Assembly: GCA_902795255.1 (NCBI GenBank)
Contig: CADBKS010000005.1
Location: forward strand, 1-32,486
Direction of reading: 5' to 3'
DNA from: an uncultured Chloroflexota bacterium
GTDB lineage: Bacteria > Chloroflexota > Anaerolineae > Anaerolineales > Anaerolineaceae
Length of the DNA stretch: 32,486 nt
Part shown: in pieces, positions 16,931-23,327 of the stretch
How positions within the stretch are numbered: the stretch's first letter is position 1
Layout of the letters: every line of letters begins with the position of its first letter
The notes under the pieces: model-generated
Databases searched by the model: none
Told to the model about the DNA's origin: nothing
What the model saw: only the letters and a program-made list of their open reading frames with translations
Translations under genes and position numbers: made by a program

Positions 16931-17100
16931 CATAAAAAACGGGGGTGCCGGGGGCAACGGGCGGCTTTAGCCGGCCCGTGCCCCCGGGTGATTAAACCCT
17001 GGCGCGGCAAGTCACTGATGCCAGCACACGAGCGGCCGTGCCGCGCCATGTGCGAAGCACTCCCTTTCGATTGCCATGTGAAAATTAAAGAGAGCTCTTA
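16931..17100 (-). repeat. Structured intergenic repeat copy B, possible minus-strand small RNA
   Basis: About 170 nt, homologous to copy A. The core stem is GGCGCGGCA / TGCCGCGCC; where copy A has T instead of C the pair becomes G-U, so pairing is kept. A long hairpin CCGGGGGC..ACGGGC / GCCCGT..GCCCCCGG (about 16948-16987) lies at the left; on the minus strand a T-run follows it (GTTTTTTATG). The stretch between the copies (16867-16930) holds no gene. Confidence 0.65.
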
Positions 17101-17120
17101 CGAGAAGAATTCCACGCCGG

Positions 17121-17154
17121 CTGACGGGCCCTGAAAACTTTCGGGGCCCGTCAG
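17121..17154. other. Strong 11-bp hairpin between the repeats and the SGNH gene
   Basis: CTGACGGGCCC (17121-17131) and GGGCCCGTCAG (17144-17154) form a perfect stem. Neither strand has a T-run after it, so it is not a standard terminator. It may insulate the downstream gene. Confidence 0.6.
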
Positions 17155-17167
17155 TGTTCATCGGCTG

Positions 17168-17173
17168 TATAAT
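17168..17173 (+). promoter_or_regulatory. -10 element very close to the SGNH start codon
   Basis: TATAAT ends 6 nt before the ATG at 17180, which would place transcription start at or next to the start codon. No -35 is evident. See the leaderless-mRNA finding. Confidence 0.45.
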
Positions 17174-17179
17174 AAAACC

Positions 17180-18436
17180 ATGCGACTGTTGAAGGCCCTC
17201 TGTTTTATCGCACTTTTTATCGCCTGCGGGATGGGCTTCCGTTATCTGCTGATCGATGATACGGAGTCTTATACGCGGCTGATGATGCATGAGTTTTACG
17301 CTCAGGACCGGATCGATGTGCTTTTCGCCGGTTCTTCCCACTGCTATGCCTCGCTGGATCCGCGCCTCACGGATGCGGGGCTCGGGGCGAATACCTTCAA
17401 CGCCGGTTCCGCACTGCAGGCGCTGGATGCCTCCTTTGCGCTCATCCGCGAGGGTGTGGAGCGGAAGCATGTCCGCCGCGTCTTCCTCGAAATGTATTAT
17501 GTGATGATGGCCAATGACGAATACCGGGAGCGGGAGCAGATGACGGGGACCTATATCGTCTCCGACTATATGCGCCCTTCGCTGAACAAAGTCCGCTTCC
17601 TGCTGGAAGCAAGCTCCCCGGAATATTATGTAAACAGCTTCCTGCCGGCCCGCCGGAACTGGGAAGGGCTGCTGCATCCGGAGGAGATCCGCCGTCTGCT
17701 TGAGAAAAAGGGGACTGCTGCCTACCGCAATTTCCTGCCTTTCGATGATTACAAGGGGAAAGGATTTGCGTCGGGACAGGGCCGGATCCGGAACGGTCTG
17801 CTGCTGGATACGGCCGGCTTTGACCGGATCCACACGGAAAGCCCCTCAGCGGACTGGCTGAAGACGCTCCGGGAGATCATTGATTACTGTGAGAAAAAGG
17901 GTGTGGAGCTGACGCTCTTTTCCGCGCCGATGACGCTGTTCCAGACGGCGGGCGTCGGAAATTACGATGAATATATCGCCCTGATCCGCTCCCTGACCGA
18001 AGGAACGGACGTACGGTATTGGGATTTCAACCTCTGCAGGGAGCAGTGGTTCGATCAGGCGCCGGACCTCTTTGAGGATGCCGGGCACCTGAATGCTGAA
18101 GGTGCGGAGCGTTTCAGCCGGGTCTTTGCGGCATTTTTCAGCGGGGAGATCGCTCCGGAAGAGCTGTTTTACGGGTCGATGGCCGAAAAGCTCGCTGCCC
18201 ACGGTGCGGATATCCTGGGCCTGAGCTATCTGGATTCCGGGGACGGCATGCGGAAACTGAAGATCGTTTCCACCATGCCGGAAGGAACCCGCTTCTCGGC
18301 CGTGCTGGTCCGGGAGGAGGGAAGCACCGTGACGCTGCTGGACCGGGAGCCGGAGCTGTTTTTTGAGATTCCGCAGGATGCGCACGGAACGGTGCGGATC
18401 GAAGCCGAAGGGATCAGCGCGGAGATCGGAGTGTGA
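17180..18436 (+). CDS. SGNH/GDSL-hydrolase-like membrane-anchored protein (DltD/AlgX-like partner of MBOAT)
   Basis: A 418-aa protein with an N-terminal signal anchor (ALCFIALFIACGMGFRYLL, residues 6-24) and an extracytoplasmic SGNH-like domain. The Ser block is VLFAGSSHCYA (residues 47-57, candidate nucleophile Ser52 or 53), an Asn/Gly block is FNAGSALQ (73-80), and the catalytic Asp/His block is EDAGHLNAEGAERF (Asp300, His303). A poorly conserved beta-rich tail follows. It ends 4 nt before an MBOAT acyltransferase gene, the classic pairing that acylates cell-envelope polysaccharide or teichoic acid. The substrate is unknown. No ribosome site precedes the ATG. Confidence 0.82.
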   Translation: MRLLKALCFIALFIACGMGFRYLLIDDTESYTRLMMHEFYAQDRIDVLFAGSSHCYASLDPRLTDAGLGANTFNAGSALQALDASFALIREGVERKHVRRVFLEMYYVMMANDEYREREQMTGTYIVSDYMRPSLNKVRFLLEASSPEYYVNSFLPARRNWEGLLHPEEIRRLLEKKGTAAYRNFLPFDDYKGKGFASGQGRIRNGLLLDTAGFDRIHTESPSADWLKTLREIIDYCEKKGVELTLFSAPMTLFQTAGVGNYDEYIALIRSLTEGTDVRYWDFNLCREQWFDQAPDLFEDAGHLNAEGAERFSRVFAAFFSGEIAPEELFYGSMAEKLAAHGADILGLSYLDSGDGMRKLKIVSTMPEGTRFSAVLVREEGSTVTLLDREPELFFEIPQDAHGTVRIEAEGISAEIGV

Positions 18437-18440
18437 TGCC

Positions 18441-19850
18441 GTGGTCCTGAATTCCCTGCCCTTTGCCGGCTGTTTCCTGCTCTTCATGGCGGTCCTGCTG
18501 ATCCTTCCGAAAAAGGCCCGCAGGTACTGGCTGCTCGCGGCGGATATCCTGTTTTATCTCACGTGGGAACGGATCGCTCTGGTCTGGCTGCTGCTTTCGG
18601 CTTTTTCCGTGTGGGCCTGCGGACTGGGGATCCGGGAAAAAGGACGGAAAAAGGTCTTTCTGATCCTGCCGGTCCTCTGGAATATCGGGCTGCTTGTTTT
18701 CTTCAAATATGCCGGCCTCGCGGATCCGGTCCTGCAGCGTGCGGATCTCTCCGTCCTGCCGCGCTTCGGGGACCTGGCGGTGCCGCTTGGGCTTTCGTTT
18801 TACACGCTGCGCTGCGTCAGCTACGCGGCAGACGTCTGGCGGGGGAAGCTCGCGGCAGAGGACTGCTTTATCAGCGTCCTGCTGTATGTTTCTTTCTTCC
18901 CGCAGATCATTTCCGGGCCCATCGAACGCCCCGGCGCTTTCTTCCGCGAACTGCGCGGTTTTGAGACCGGCCGCCTTTGGGATACCGGACGGATCCGCCG
19001 CGGAGCGCTTCTTTTCGTCTGGGGCCTGTTCCAGAAACTGGTGCTGGCGGAGCGGCTCTCCGTGGTGAGTGCCTGTCTCTTCGGAAATTTTGAGACCCGC
19101 GGCTTCTGGGAGCTGCTGGCTGCTTCCCTGGCTTATACCCTGCAGATCTATTGCGACTTCGCCGGCTATTCCGACATGAGCCGGGGGATCGCCGGGATCA
19201 TGGGCTTTTCCACGGAACGGAATTTCCGGCAGCCCTATCTGGCCGCCGGGATCAAAAGCTTCTGGCGCCGCTGGCACATCTCCCTGACCTCCTGGCTGAC
19301 GGACTATGTCTATATCCCGCTGGGAGGCAGCCGGAAGGGCCTGCTGCGGAAATACGTCCATATCATCCTCGTTTTTCTGGTCTCCGGCCTCTGGCACGGA
19401 AATACGCTCAACTTTATCTTCTGGGGGATGCTGCACGCCTTTTATCAGATCCTTGAGGATCTTTGGAGCCGATCCGGGAAACGCCTTCCGCGCGCTGCCG
19501 GCCGGGTGCTGACGTTCCTTTCGGTGAACTTCGCCTGGATCTTTTTCAATTCCGGCGGGCTGAACCGCGGGCTCCGCATCGTCCGGCAGATGTTCCGCAG
19601 CTTCGCGCTGCCCGCTGTGCCTGACTTTGGTCTGAGCGCCGGAAATGCGGCAGTCCTGCTGGCCGGGCTCATGGTCCTCCTGACGGTGGATCTGCTGCAT
19701 GAGAAGGGTGTTGGGATCCACAGCCGGGTCTCCGCCCTCCCGCTGCCGCTGCGCTGGCTGCTTTATCTCGGCCTGATCTGGTCCGTCATCATGCTGGGCA
19801 TTTACGGGATCGGCTACGATACGTCCTCCTTTATCTACGCCCGCTTTTAG
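18441..19850 (+). CDS. MBOAT-family O-acyltransferase (AlgI/DltB type)
   Basis: A 469-aa polytopic membrane acyltransferase that would move acyl groups across the membrane for attachment to an extracellular polymer. GTG at 18441 is chosen: it is 4 nt after the previous stop and yields the family start MVLNSLPFAGCFLLF; upstream in-frame Mets lie inside the SGNH gene. Signature motifs are VPLGLSFYTLRCVSY, SFFPQIISGPIERP, DFAGYSDMSRGIA, FWRRWHISLTSWLTDYVYIPLGG (His279) and the catalytic VSGLWHGNTLNFIFWG (His319). A short GC hairpin overlapping the stop (19840-19856) may be a weak terminator. Confidence 0.93.
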   Translation: MVLNSLPFAGCFLLFMAVLLILPKKARRYWLLAADILFYLTWERIALVWLLLSAFSVWACGLGIREKGRKKVFLILPVLWNIGLLVFFKYAGLADPVLQRADLSVLPRFGDLAVPLGLSFYTLRCVSYAADVWRGKLAAEDCFISVLLYVSFFPQIISGPIERPGAFFRELRGFETGRLWDTGRIRRGALLFVWGLFQKLVLAERLSVVSACLFGNFETRGFWELLAASLAYTLQIYCDFAGYSDMSRGIAGIMGFSTERNFRQPYLAAGIKSFWRRWHISLTSWLTDYVYIPLGGSRKGLLRKYVHIILVFLVSGLWHGNTLNFIFWGMLHAFYQILEDLWSRSGKRLPRAAGRVLTFLSVNFAWIFFNSGGLNRGLRIVRQMFRSFALPAVPDFGLSAGNAAVLLAGLMVLLTVDLLHEKGVGIHSRVSALPLPLRWLLYLGLIWSVIMLGIYGIGYDTSSFIYARF

Positions 19851-19968
19851 CGCGGGATCGTTTTGGTGTGACCATTGTCATAAAATTTCCGCCGAATGTC
19901 ACGGAACGGTTAAAATTTTTTCATCAAAACAAGTCGTACCCACTTTGAAAATATCTGGAGGATGAATT

Positions 19969-20949
19969 ATGGCGAACGTACGCCCGGAATCTATGGTACG
20001 GATCACTACGCCGGAACTGGCGCAGGCATTCATTGATGAACAGATCGAAGCGGTCAAAGCCCAGGTCGGGAACAAGCGGGTCCTGCTCGCGCTCTCCGGC
20101 GGAGTGGACTCCTCCGTGGTCGCCGCGCTGCTGATCAAAGCGATCGGAAAAAATCTGGTCTGTGTCCATGTCAATCACGGTCTGCTGCGCAAAGGCGAAC
20201 CGGAACAGGTGATCGAGGTTTTCCGCAACCAGATGGACGCGAACCTTATCTATGTGGACGCGGTCGACCGTTTCCTGGACAAACTGGCCGGCGTTGCCGA
20301 ACCGGAGCGCAAGCGCAAGATCATCGGCGAAGAATTCATCCGCGTGTTTGAGGAAGAAGCCCGCAAGCTGGAAGGCATCGAATTCCTGGCCCAGGGGACG
20401 ATCTATCCGGATATTCTGGAGTCCGGCCCGGTCAAAGCCCATCATAATGTCGGCGGCCTGCCGGAGGATATTCATTTCGAGGGCCTCGTGGAGCCGGTCA
20501 AACTGCTCTTCAAGGATGAAGTCCGTGTCGTCGGCAAGACGCTCGGCCTGCCGGACAGCATGGTCTACCGTCAGCCGTTCCCGGGTCCTGGTCTCGGGGT
20601 CCGCTGCACCGGTGCGATCACCCGCGAACGCCTTGAGCTGGTCCGCGAGTCTGACGCGATCCTGCGCGAAGAGTTCGCAAACGCGGGCCTGGCCGGAAAA
20701 GTCTGGCAGTATTTCACCATCGTCCCGGATTACAAGTCCGTCGGGATCAAAAACAACATGCGCTCCTTCGAAAACTTCGTCGTCATCCGCGCCGTCAACA
20801 CCGTTGACGCGATGACCGCCGCCATTGAACCGATCCCCTATGACCTGCTGGGGAAGATCGTCAGCCGCATCACCTCCGAAGTCCCGGGTGTCAACCGCGT
20901 CCTCTACGACCTGACCCCGAAGCCGACCGGCACGATCGAGTGGGAGTAA
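19969..20949 (+). CDS. guaA: GMP synthase ATP-pyrophosphatase subunit (GATase domain absent)
   Basis: Activates XMP with ATP and aminates it to GMP; here only the ATP-PPase and dimerisation domains are present (326 aa). The P-loop is LALSGGVDSSVVA (SGGVDS at residues 43-48). VKAHHNVGGLP, YRQPFPGPGLGVR and the C-terminal LYDLTPKPTGTIEWE are GuaA hallmarks. The N-terminal class I glutamine amidotransferase domain (about 190 aa) is missing and no separate GATase gene is in the window, so this resembles the split archaeal-type arrangement. GGAGG precedes the ATG. The 118-nt upstream gap shows no purine riboswitch or clear promoter. Confidence 0.93.
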   Translation: MANVRPESMVRITTPELAQAFIDEQIEAVKAQVGNKRVLLALSGGVDSSVVAALLIKAIGKNLVCVHVNHGLLRKGEPEQVIEVFRNQMDANLIYVDAVDRFLDKLAGVAEPERKRKIIGEEFIRVFEEEARKLEGIEFLAQGTIYPDILESGPVKAHHNVGGLPEDIHFEGLVEPVKLLFKDEVRVVGKTLGLPDSMVYRQPFPGPGLGVRCTGAITRERLELVRESDAILREEFANAGLAGKVWQYFTIVPDYKSVGIKNNMRSFENFVVIRAVNTVDAMTAAIEPIPYDLLGKIVSRITSEVPGVNRVLYDLTPKPTGTIEWE

Positions 20950-20994
20950 TGCAGATTTTGGCTTAAATTGTGCTGAATTATCCTGAATAACATG

Positions 20995-21064
20995 AAGCGG
21001 CAGGCTTTCTTCGGAGTGCCTGCTGTTTTTTGTTGGCAGTGTTGATAACGATTTGATAACGGAA
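20995..21064 (+). repeat. Left copy of a 66-70 bp direct repeat flanking the TetR-CPBP unit
   Basis: Shares a 17-bp exact core TTGATAACGATTTGATA (21042-21058) with the right copy at 22946-23011, plus flanking matches GCAGG..TTCT.CGGA.TG.CT and CGGAA. TGATAACG occurs twice, 11 nt apart, within this copy. Confidence 0.7.
20998..21031 (+). terminator. Terminator of the GMP synthase gene
   Basis: CGGCAGGC (20998-21005) pairs with GCCTGCTG (21018-21025, one G-U), followed by six T. It lies about 50 nt after the stop and forms the left part of the direct repeat at 20995-21064. Confidence 0.8.
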
Positions 21065-21124
21065 ATACAGCCGGATCAGGCAATGGAGACGGTGAAGAAC
21101 GATCTGATCTGCGCATATGGTATA

Positions 21125-21149
21125 GGCGGCGGGGAGTGCTCCCGCCGCC
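21125..21149. terminator. GC-rich hairpin upstream of the TetR promoter
   Basis: GGCGGC(G)GGGA pairs with TCCCGCCGCC (one bulged G), followed by CTGTTT. It could be a second, weak terminator shielding the tetR promoter; the T-run is poor. Confidence 0.4.
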
Positions 21150-21190
21150 CTGTTTACTGCCCAGGTATTAGGCTCTCGCTGAATAATCTC

Positions 21191-21231
21191 TTGACATAAG
21201 TGACGATCCATAATATAATAACATGTGTTAT
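21191..21231 (+). promoter_or_regulatory. Consensus sigma70 promoter with overlapping operator for the TetR-CPBP unit
   Basis: TTGACA (21191-21196), a 17-nt spacer and TATAAT (21214-21219) form a perfect consensus promoter. The inverted repeat ATAACA-TG-TGTTAT (21218-21231) overlaps the -10 and the start point, the usual place for a TetR-family autorepressor operator. Confidence 0.85.
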
Positions 21232-21251
21232 AATATTGTAAGGTGAATTCG

Positions 21252-21824
21252 ATGCCAAAGAAACCATCAACCACAAAAGAATCCATGATAGAAGGCGCAT
21301 TCCAGCTGATTCGGGAAAATGGTCATGAGTTTCTGACGGTAAGAAACCTTGCCGCTTTTCTCGGCTGCTCGACACAGCCTATCATGTATCAGTTTCCAAA
21401 CATGGATATTCTGAAAGACCTGACATACCAAAAGGCGGACACATACCACAGCGATTATATCCTGGCAGGCGGGAATCTATTGGAGATAGGGCGCCGTTAC
21501 GTTCAGTTTGCGGAAGAAGAACCATATTTGTTTAAGTTCCTCTTTCAGTCCGGGCGTTTCTTGAGCCTCAGCCTTGAAGACTTGATTCGGGCTCCGGAAA
21601 CTGCCGGTGTTCTTGCGGCGGTAAGTACGGAAGAAAACCTTACAGAGGAAGAAGCAGTCTCTTTTTTTGAACCGCTTGCAGCCCTTGTTCACGGCTACGC
21701 AAGCCTGATCGCAAACAACGCAATGAAATACGATCCTGAAGCAATTCAAACAACATTGATCAGGGTTGCGGAAGGATTAGAGAGAGGAAGTAATCAAAAT
21801 GACGAAACTGTATCAAAAAAGTGA
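21252..21824 (+). CDS. TetR/AcrR-family transcriptional regulator
   Basis: A 190-aa DNA-binding repressor candidate. The ATG at 21252 (MPKKPSTTKE) is preferred over GTG 21243 because AAGGTG lies 6 nt upstream. The N-terminal helix-turn-helix is MIEGAFQLIRENGHEFLTVRNLAAFLGCSTQPIMYQF, read in segments, with the recognition helix near CSTQPIMYQF. The C-terminal part has AALVHGYASLIANN. It is clearly paralogous to the regulator at 24972, sharing the recognition helix and C-terminal motif. Its end overlaps the CPBP protease gene by 26 nt. It likely represses its own promoter through the inverted repeat at 21218; the inducer is unknown. Confidence 0.9.
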   Translation: MPKKPSTTKESMIEGAFQLIRENGHEFLTVRNLAAFLGCSTQPIMYQFPNMDILKDLTYQKADTYHSDYILAGGNLLEIGRRYVQFAEEEPYLFKFLFQSGRFLSLSLEDLIRAPETAGVLAAVSTEENLTEEEAVSFFEPLAALVHGYASLIANNAMKYDPEAIQTTLIRVAEGLERGSNQNDETVSKK

Positions 21825-22548
21825 GATCACCTTTGCGATCCTATGGATCGTGATCTACGCGGTGGGCATGGGGACGCTGCAAAACAATTTCGGCCTCGAT
21901 TCGGTGTGGCACATGCTGGGCCTGATCGTGATATCCGCAGCGATTTTCCTGTTCGTGAAAAAAAACGGGCTCATGGAAAAGTACGGCCTGGCCGGCTGGG
22001 CGAAGAACAGCAGAGCCATGCTGTGGTTCATTCCTTTATGGGTCCTCTCCTGTGTGAATCTCTTCAGCGGATTTCAGCCTGATTATCCTGTACCGGGACT
22101 GATCTATGCCGCTATATCCATGGCTTTTGTCGGATTTGCGGAGGAACTGATCTTCCGAGGCTTCCTGTTTAAGGCCATGCTGAAGGACGGCAATGTGAAA
22201 GCAGCTGTCATCGTTTCCTCCGTCACCTTCGGGATGGGGCATATTATGAATCTTTTTACCGGACATGATCTGATCCCCACCCTCACCCAGGTGATTTTCG
22301 CGGTTGCCATGGGCTTTGTCTTTACACTCGTGTTTTACAAGAGTGGGAGCCTTCTGCCCGGGATCCTGGCGCACAGCTTCATCGACGTAACCTCTGTCTT
22401 CGCAGCCGACGAAGGCTCTCAGCTTGTGAATTTGGTCCTGCATATCGTGGTCATCGCCGTATCTGCAGCATACAGCCTGTATCTGGCGAAGTGCGTTGAG
22501 ACGCCGGCAATCAATCGGGCAGACACAAAACAGGATGTTCTTTCATGA
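21799..22548 (+). CDS. CPBP-family intramembrane glutamic endopeptidase
   Basis: A 249-aa membrane protein of the CAAX protease/bacteriocin-processing (Abi) family. About seven hydrophobic segments are visible. Active-site motifs: FAEELIFRGFLF with Glu115, Glu116 and Arg120, FGMGHIMNL with His148, and GILAHSFID with His192. The start overlaps the tetR end and has AGAGGAAG upstream. The family can process membrane peptides, confer bacteriocin immunity or act in membrane-stress roles; nothing here identifies the substrate. Confidence 0.92.
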   Translation: MTKLYQKSEITFAILWIVIYAVGMGTLQNNFGLDSVWHMLGLIVISAAIFLFVKKNGLMEKYGLAGWAKNSRAMLWFIPLWVLSCVNLFSGFQPDYPVPGLIYAAISMAFVGFAEELIFRGFLFKAMLKDGNVKAAVIVSSVTFGMGHIMNLFTGHDLIPTLTQVIFAVAMGFVFTLVFYKSGSLLPGILAHSFIDVTSVFAADEGSQLVNLVLHIVVIAVSAAYSLYLAKCVETPAINRADTKQDVLS

Positions 22549-22763
22549 AAAAATCATTCATTGGCGGAATGGCTTTAGGGGCATTTCTGGTATCGCTGAT
22601 CCCGTACAAGGTTCAGACAGATGAAAAGACCGGTGTGGTCGAGATCCGCAGTCTGTTGTGGGGATGGAGAAAGACCCCGCCGAAAGAGGGAGAGGAAAAG
22701 GGCAGCTATGCCTTTGCCATTCCTCCGTCCGGACTGGACGATGAAGAGGCAGAAGATTCGTAA
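22545..22763 (+). CDS. Small single-pass membrane protein, unknown function
   Basis: A 72-aa protein starting in an ATGA overlap with the CPBP stop, so it is translationally coupled. It has one N-terminal hydrophobic segment (FIGGMALGAFLVSLIPY) and a charged cytosolic tail with VEIRSLLWGWRKTPP and an acidic C-terminus EEAEDS. The family is not recognised. It could be a partner or substrate of the protease. No gene is seen from 22764 to 23108, which holds a 6-4-6 inverted repeat TTATCA-ACGC-TGATAA (22859-22874), the right direct repeat, a terminator and the next promoter. Confidence 0.7.
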   Translation: MKKSFIGGMALGAFLVSLIPYKVQTDEKTGVVEIRSLLWGWRKTPPKEGEEKGSYAFAIPPSGLDDEEAEDS

Positions 22764-22945
22764 TGAGGAAGCATTGACACTCATCGTCATATCGATCCGG
22801 TTTAGTTGACACAGGCAAAATTTTCCGCAAAAATCCACAGCGGCTTTCATTCCGGCTGTTATCAACGCTGATAATAAAATGATATTCAATCAAAGTATCT
22901 TCTTTCCCGACTGGGATTATTATTTTCTTTGTTCTGATTAGCTGT

Positions 22946-23011
22946 AAACAGCAGGAATTCTCCGGAATGTCTTCTTTTTTTAGCACCATTGATAACGATT
23001 TGATATCGGAA
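22946..23011 (+). repeat. Right copy of the direct repeat flanking the TetR-CPBP unit
   Basis: Homologous to 20995-21064 with exact core TTGATAACGATTTGATA (22989-23005). The terminator hairpin of the left copy is eroded here (GTCTTCTTTTTT instead of GCCTGCTGTTTTTT). Confidence 0.7.
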
Positions 23012-23013
23012 TG

Positions 23014-23039
23014 GCGGGGAGTAATCCCCGCTGTTTTTT
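23014..23039 (+). terminator. Terminator of the TetR-CPBP-small protein transcript
   Basis: GCGGGGA-GTAA-TCCCCGC followed by TGTTTTTT. Confidence 0.85.
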
Positions 23040-23046
23040 CTCCTTC

Positions 23047-23093
23047 TTGACGGATCAATGCGAATCAGGTATGATTAGTATAACAAATCATAC
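23047..23093 (+). promoter_or_regulatory. Promoter and operator of the AbrB-glycosyltransferase operon
   Basis: TTGACG (23047-23052), 17-nt spacer, TATGAT (23070-23075). A perfect 8-bp inverted repeat GTATGATT (23069-23076) / AATCATAC (23086-23093) with a 9-nt spacer covers the -10 and the start point. This suits autoregulation by the AbrB-like product. Confidence 0.8.
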
Positions 23094-23108
23094 TTTTGAG
23101 GCGGAATC

Positions 23109-23327
23109 ATGAAGGCACCGGAAGGAAAATATGCGTGGACGGCTACCGTCGGCGAAAAAGGACAGATCGTCATACCGAAACAGGCGCGGGAAATCTTTGG
23201 GATCAGGCCCGGAGACACTATATTGCTTCTCGGCGATGAGAAGCGCGGGATCGCCATTCCCCCGAAAGGGGCCTTTGCGGAATTGTTCGGGGCAGCGTTT
23301 CAGGATCAGGACGGTGACAGGGAATGA
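23109..23327 (+). CDS. AbrB/MazE/SpoVT-family DNA-binding protein
   Basis: A 72-aa swapped-hairpin DNA-binding protein. The family signature is VGEKGQIVIPKQAREIFGIRPGDTILLLGDEKRGI, read in parts, spanning residues 15-49. There is no toxin gene beside it, so an antitoxin role is unlikely; the next gene is a glycosyltransferase overlapping by ATGA. A GAGGCGG site precedes the ATG. It probably controls the operon through the inverted repeat at 23069-23093. Confidence 0.9.
   Translation: MKAPEGKYAWTATVGEKGQIVIPKQAREIFGIRPGDTILLLGDEKRGIAIPPKGAFAELFGAAFQDQDGDRE

Noticed and set aside
16374..17179. CRISPR array
   Set aside because: There are only two long diverged copies with internal structure, no short regular repeat-spacer pattern and no cas genes.
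18414..19721. 435-codon open frame on the minus strand
   Set aside because: It lies opposite the MBOAT gene, whose motifs are unmistakable; the antisense product is compositionally odd and unlike a protein.
19851..19968. Purine riboswitch before the GMP synthase gene
   Set aside because: The gap is only 118 nt and no purine aptamer core or alternative hairpins were recognised.
23109..23327. Antitoxin of a toxin-antitoxin pair
   Set aside because: The AbrB fold fits an antitoxin, but the coupled gene is a full glycosyltransferase and no small toxin lies on either side.
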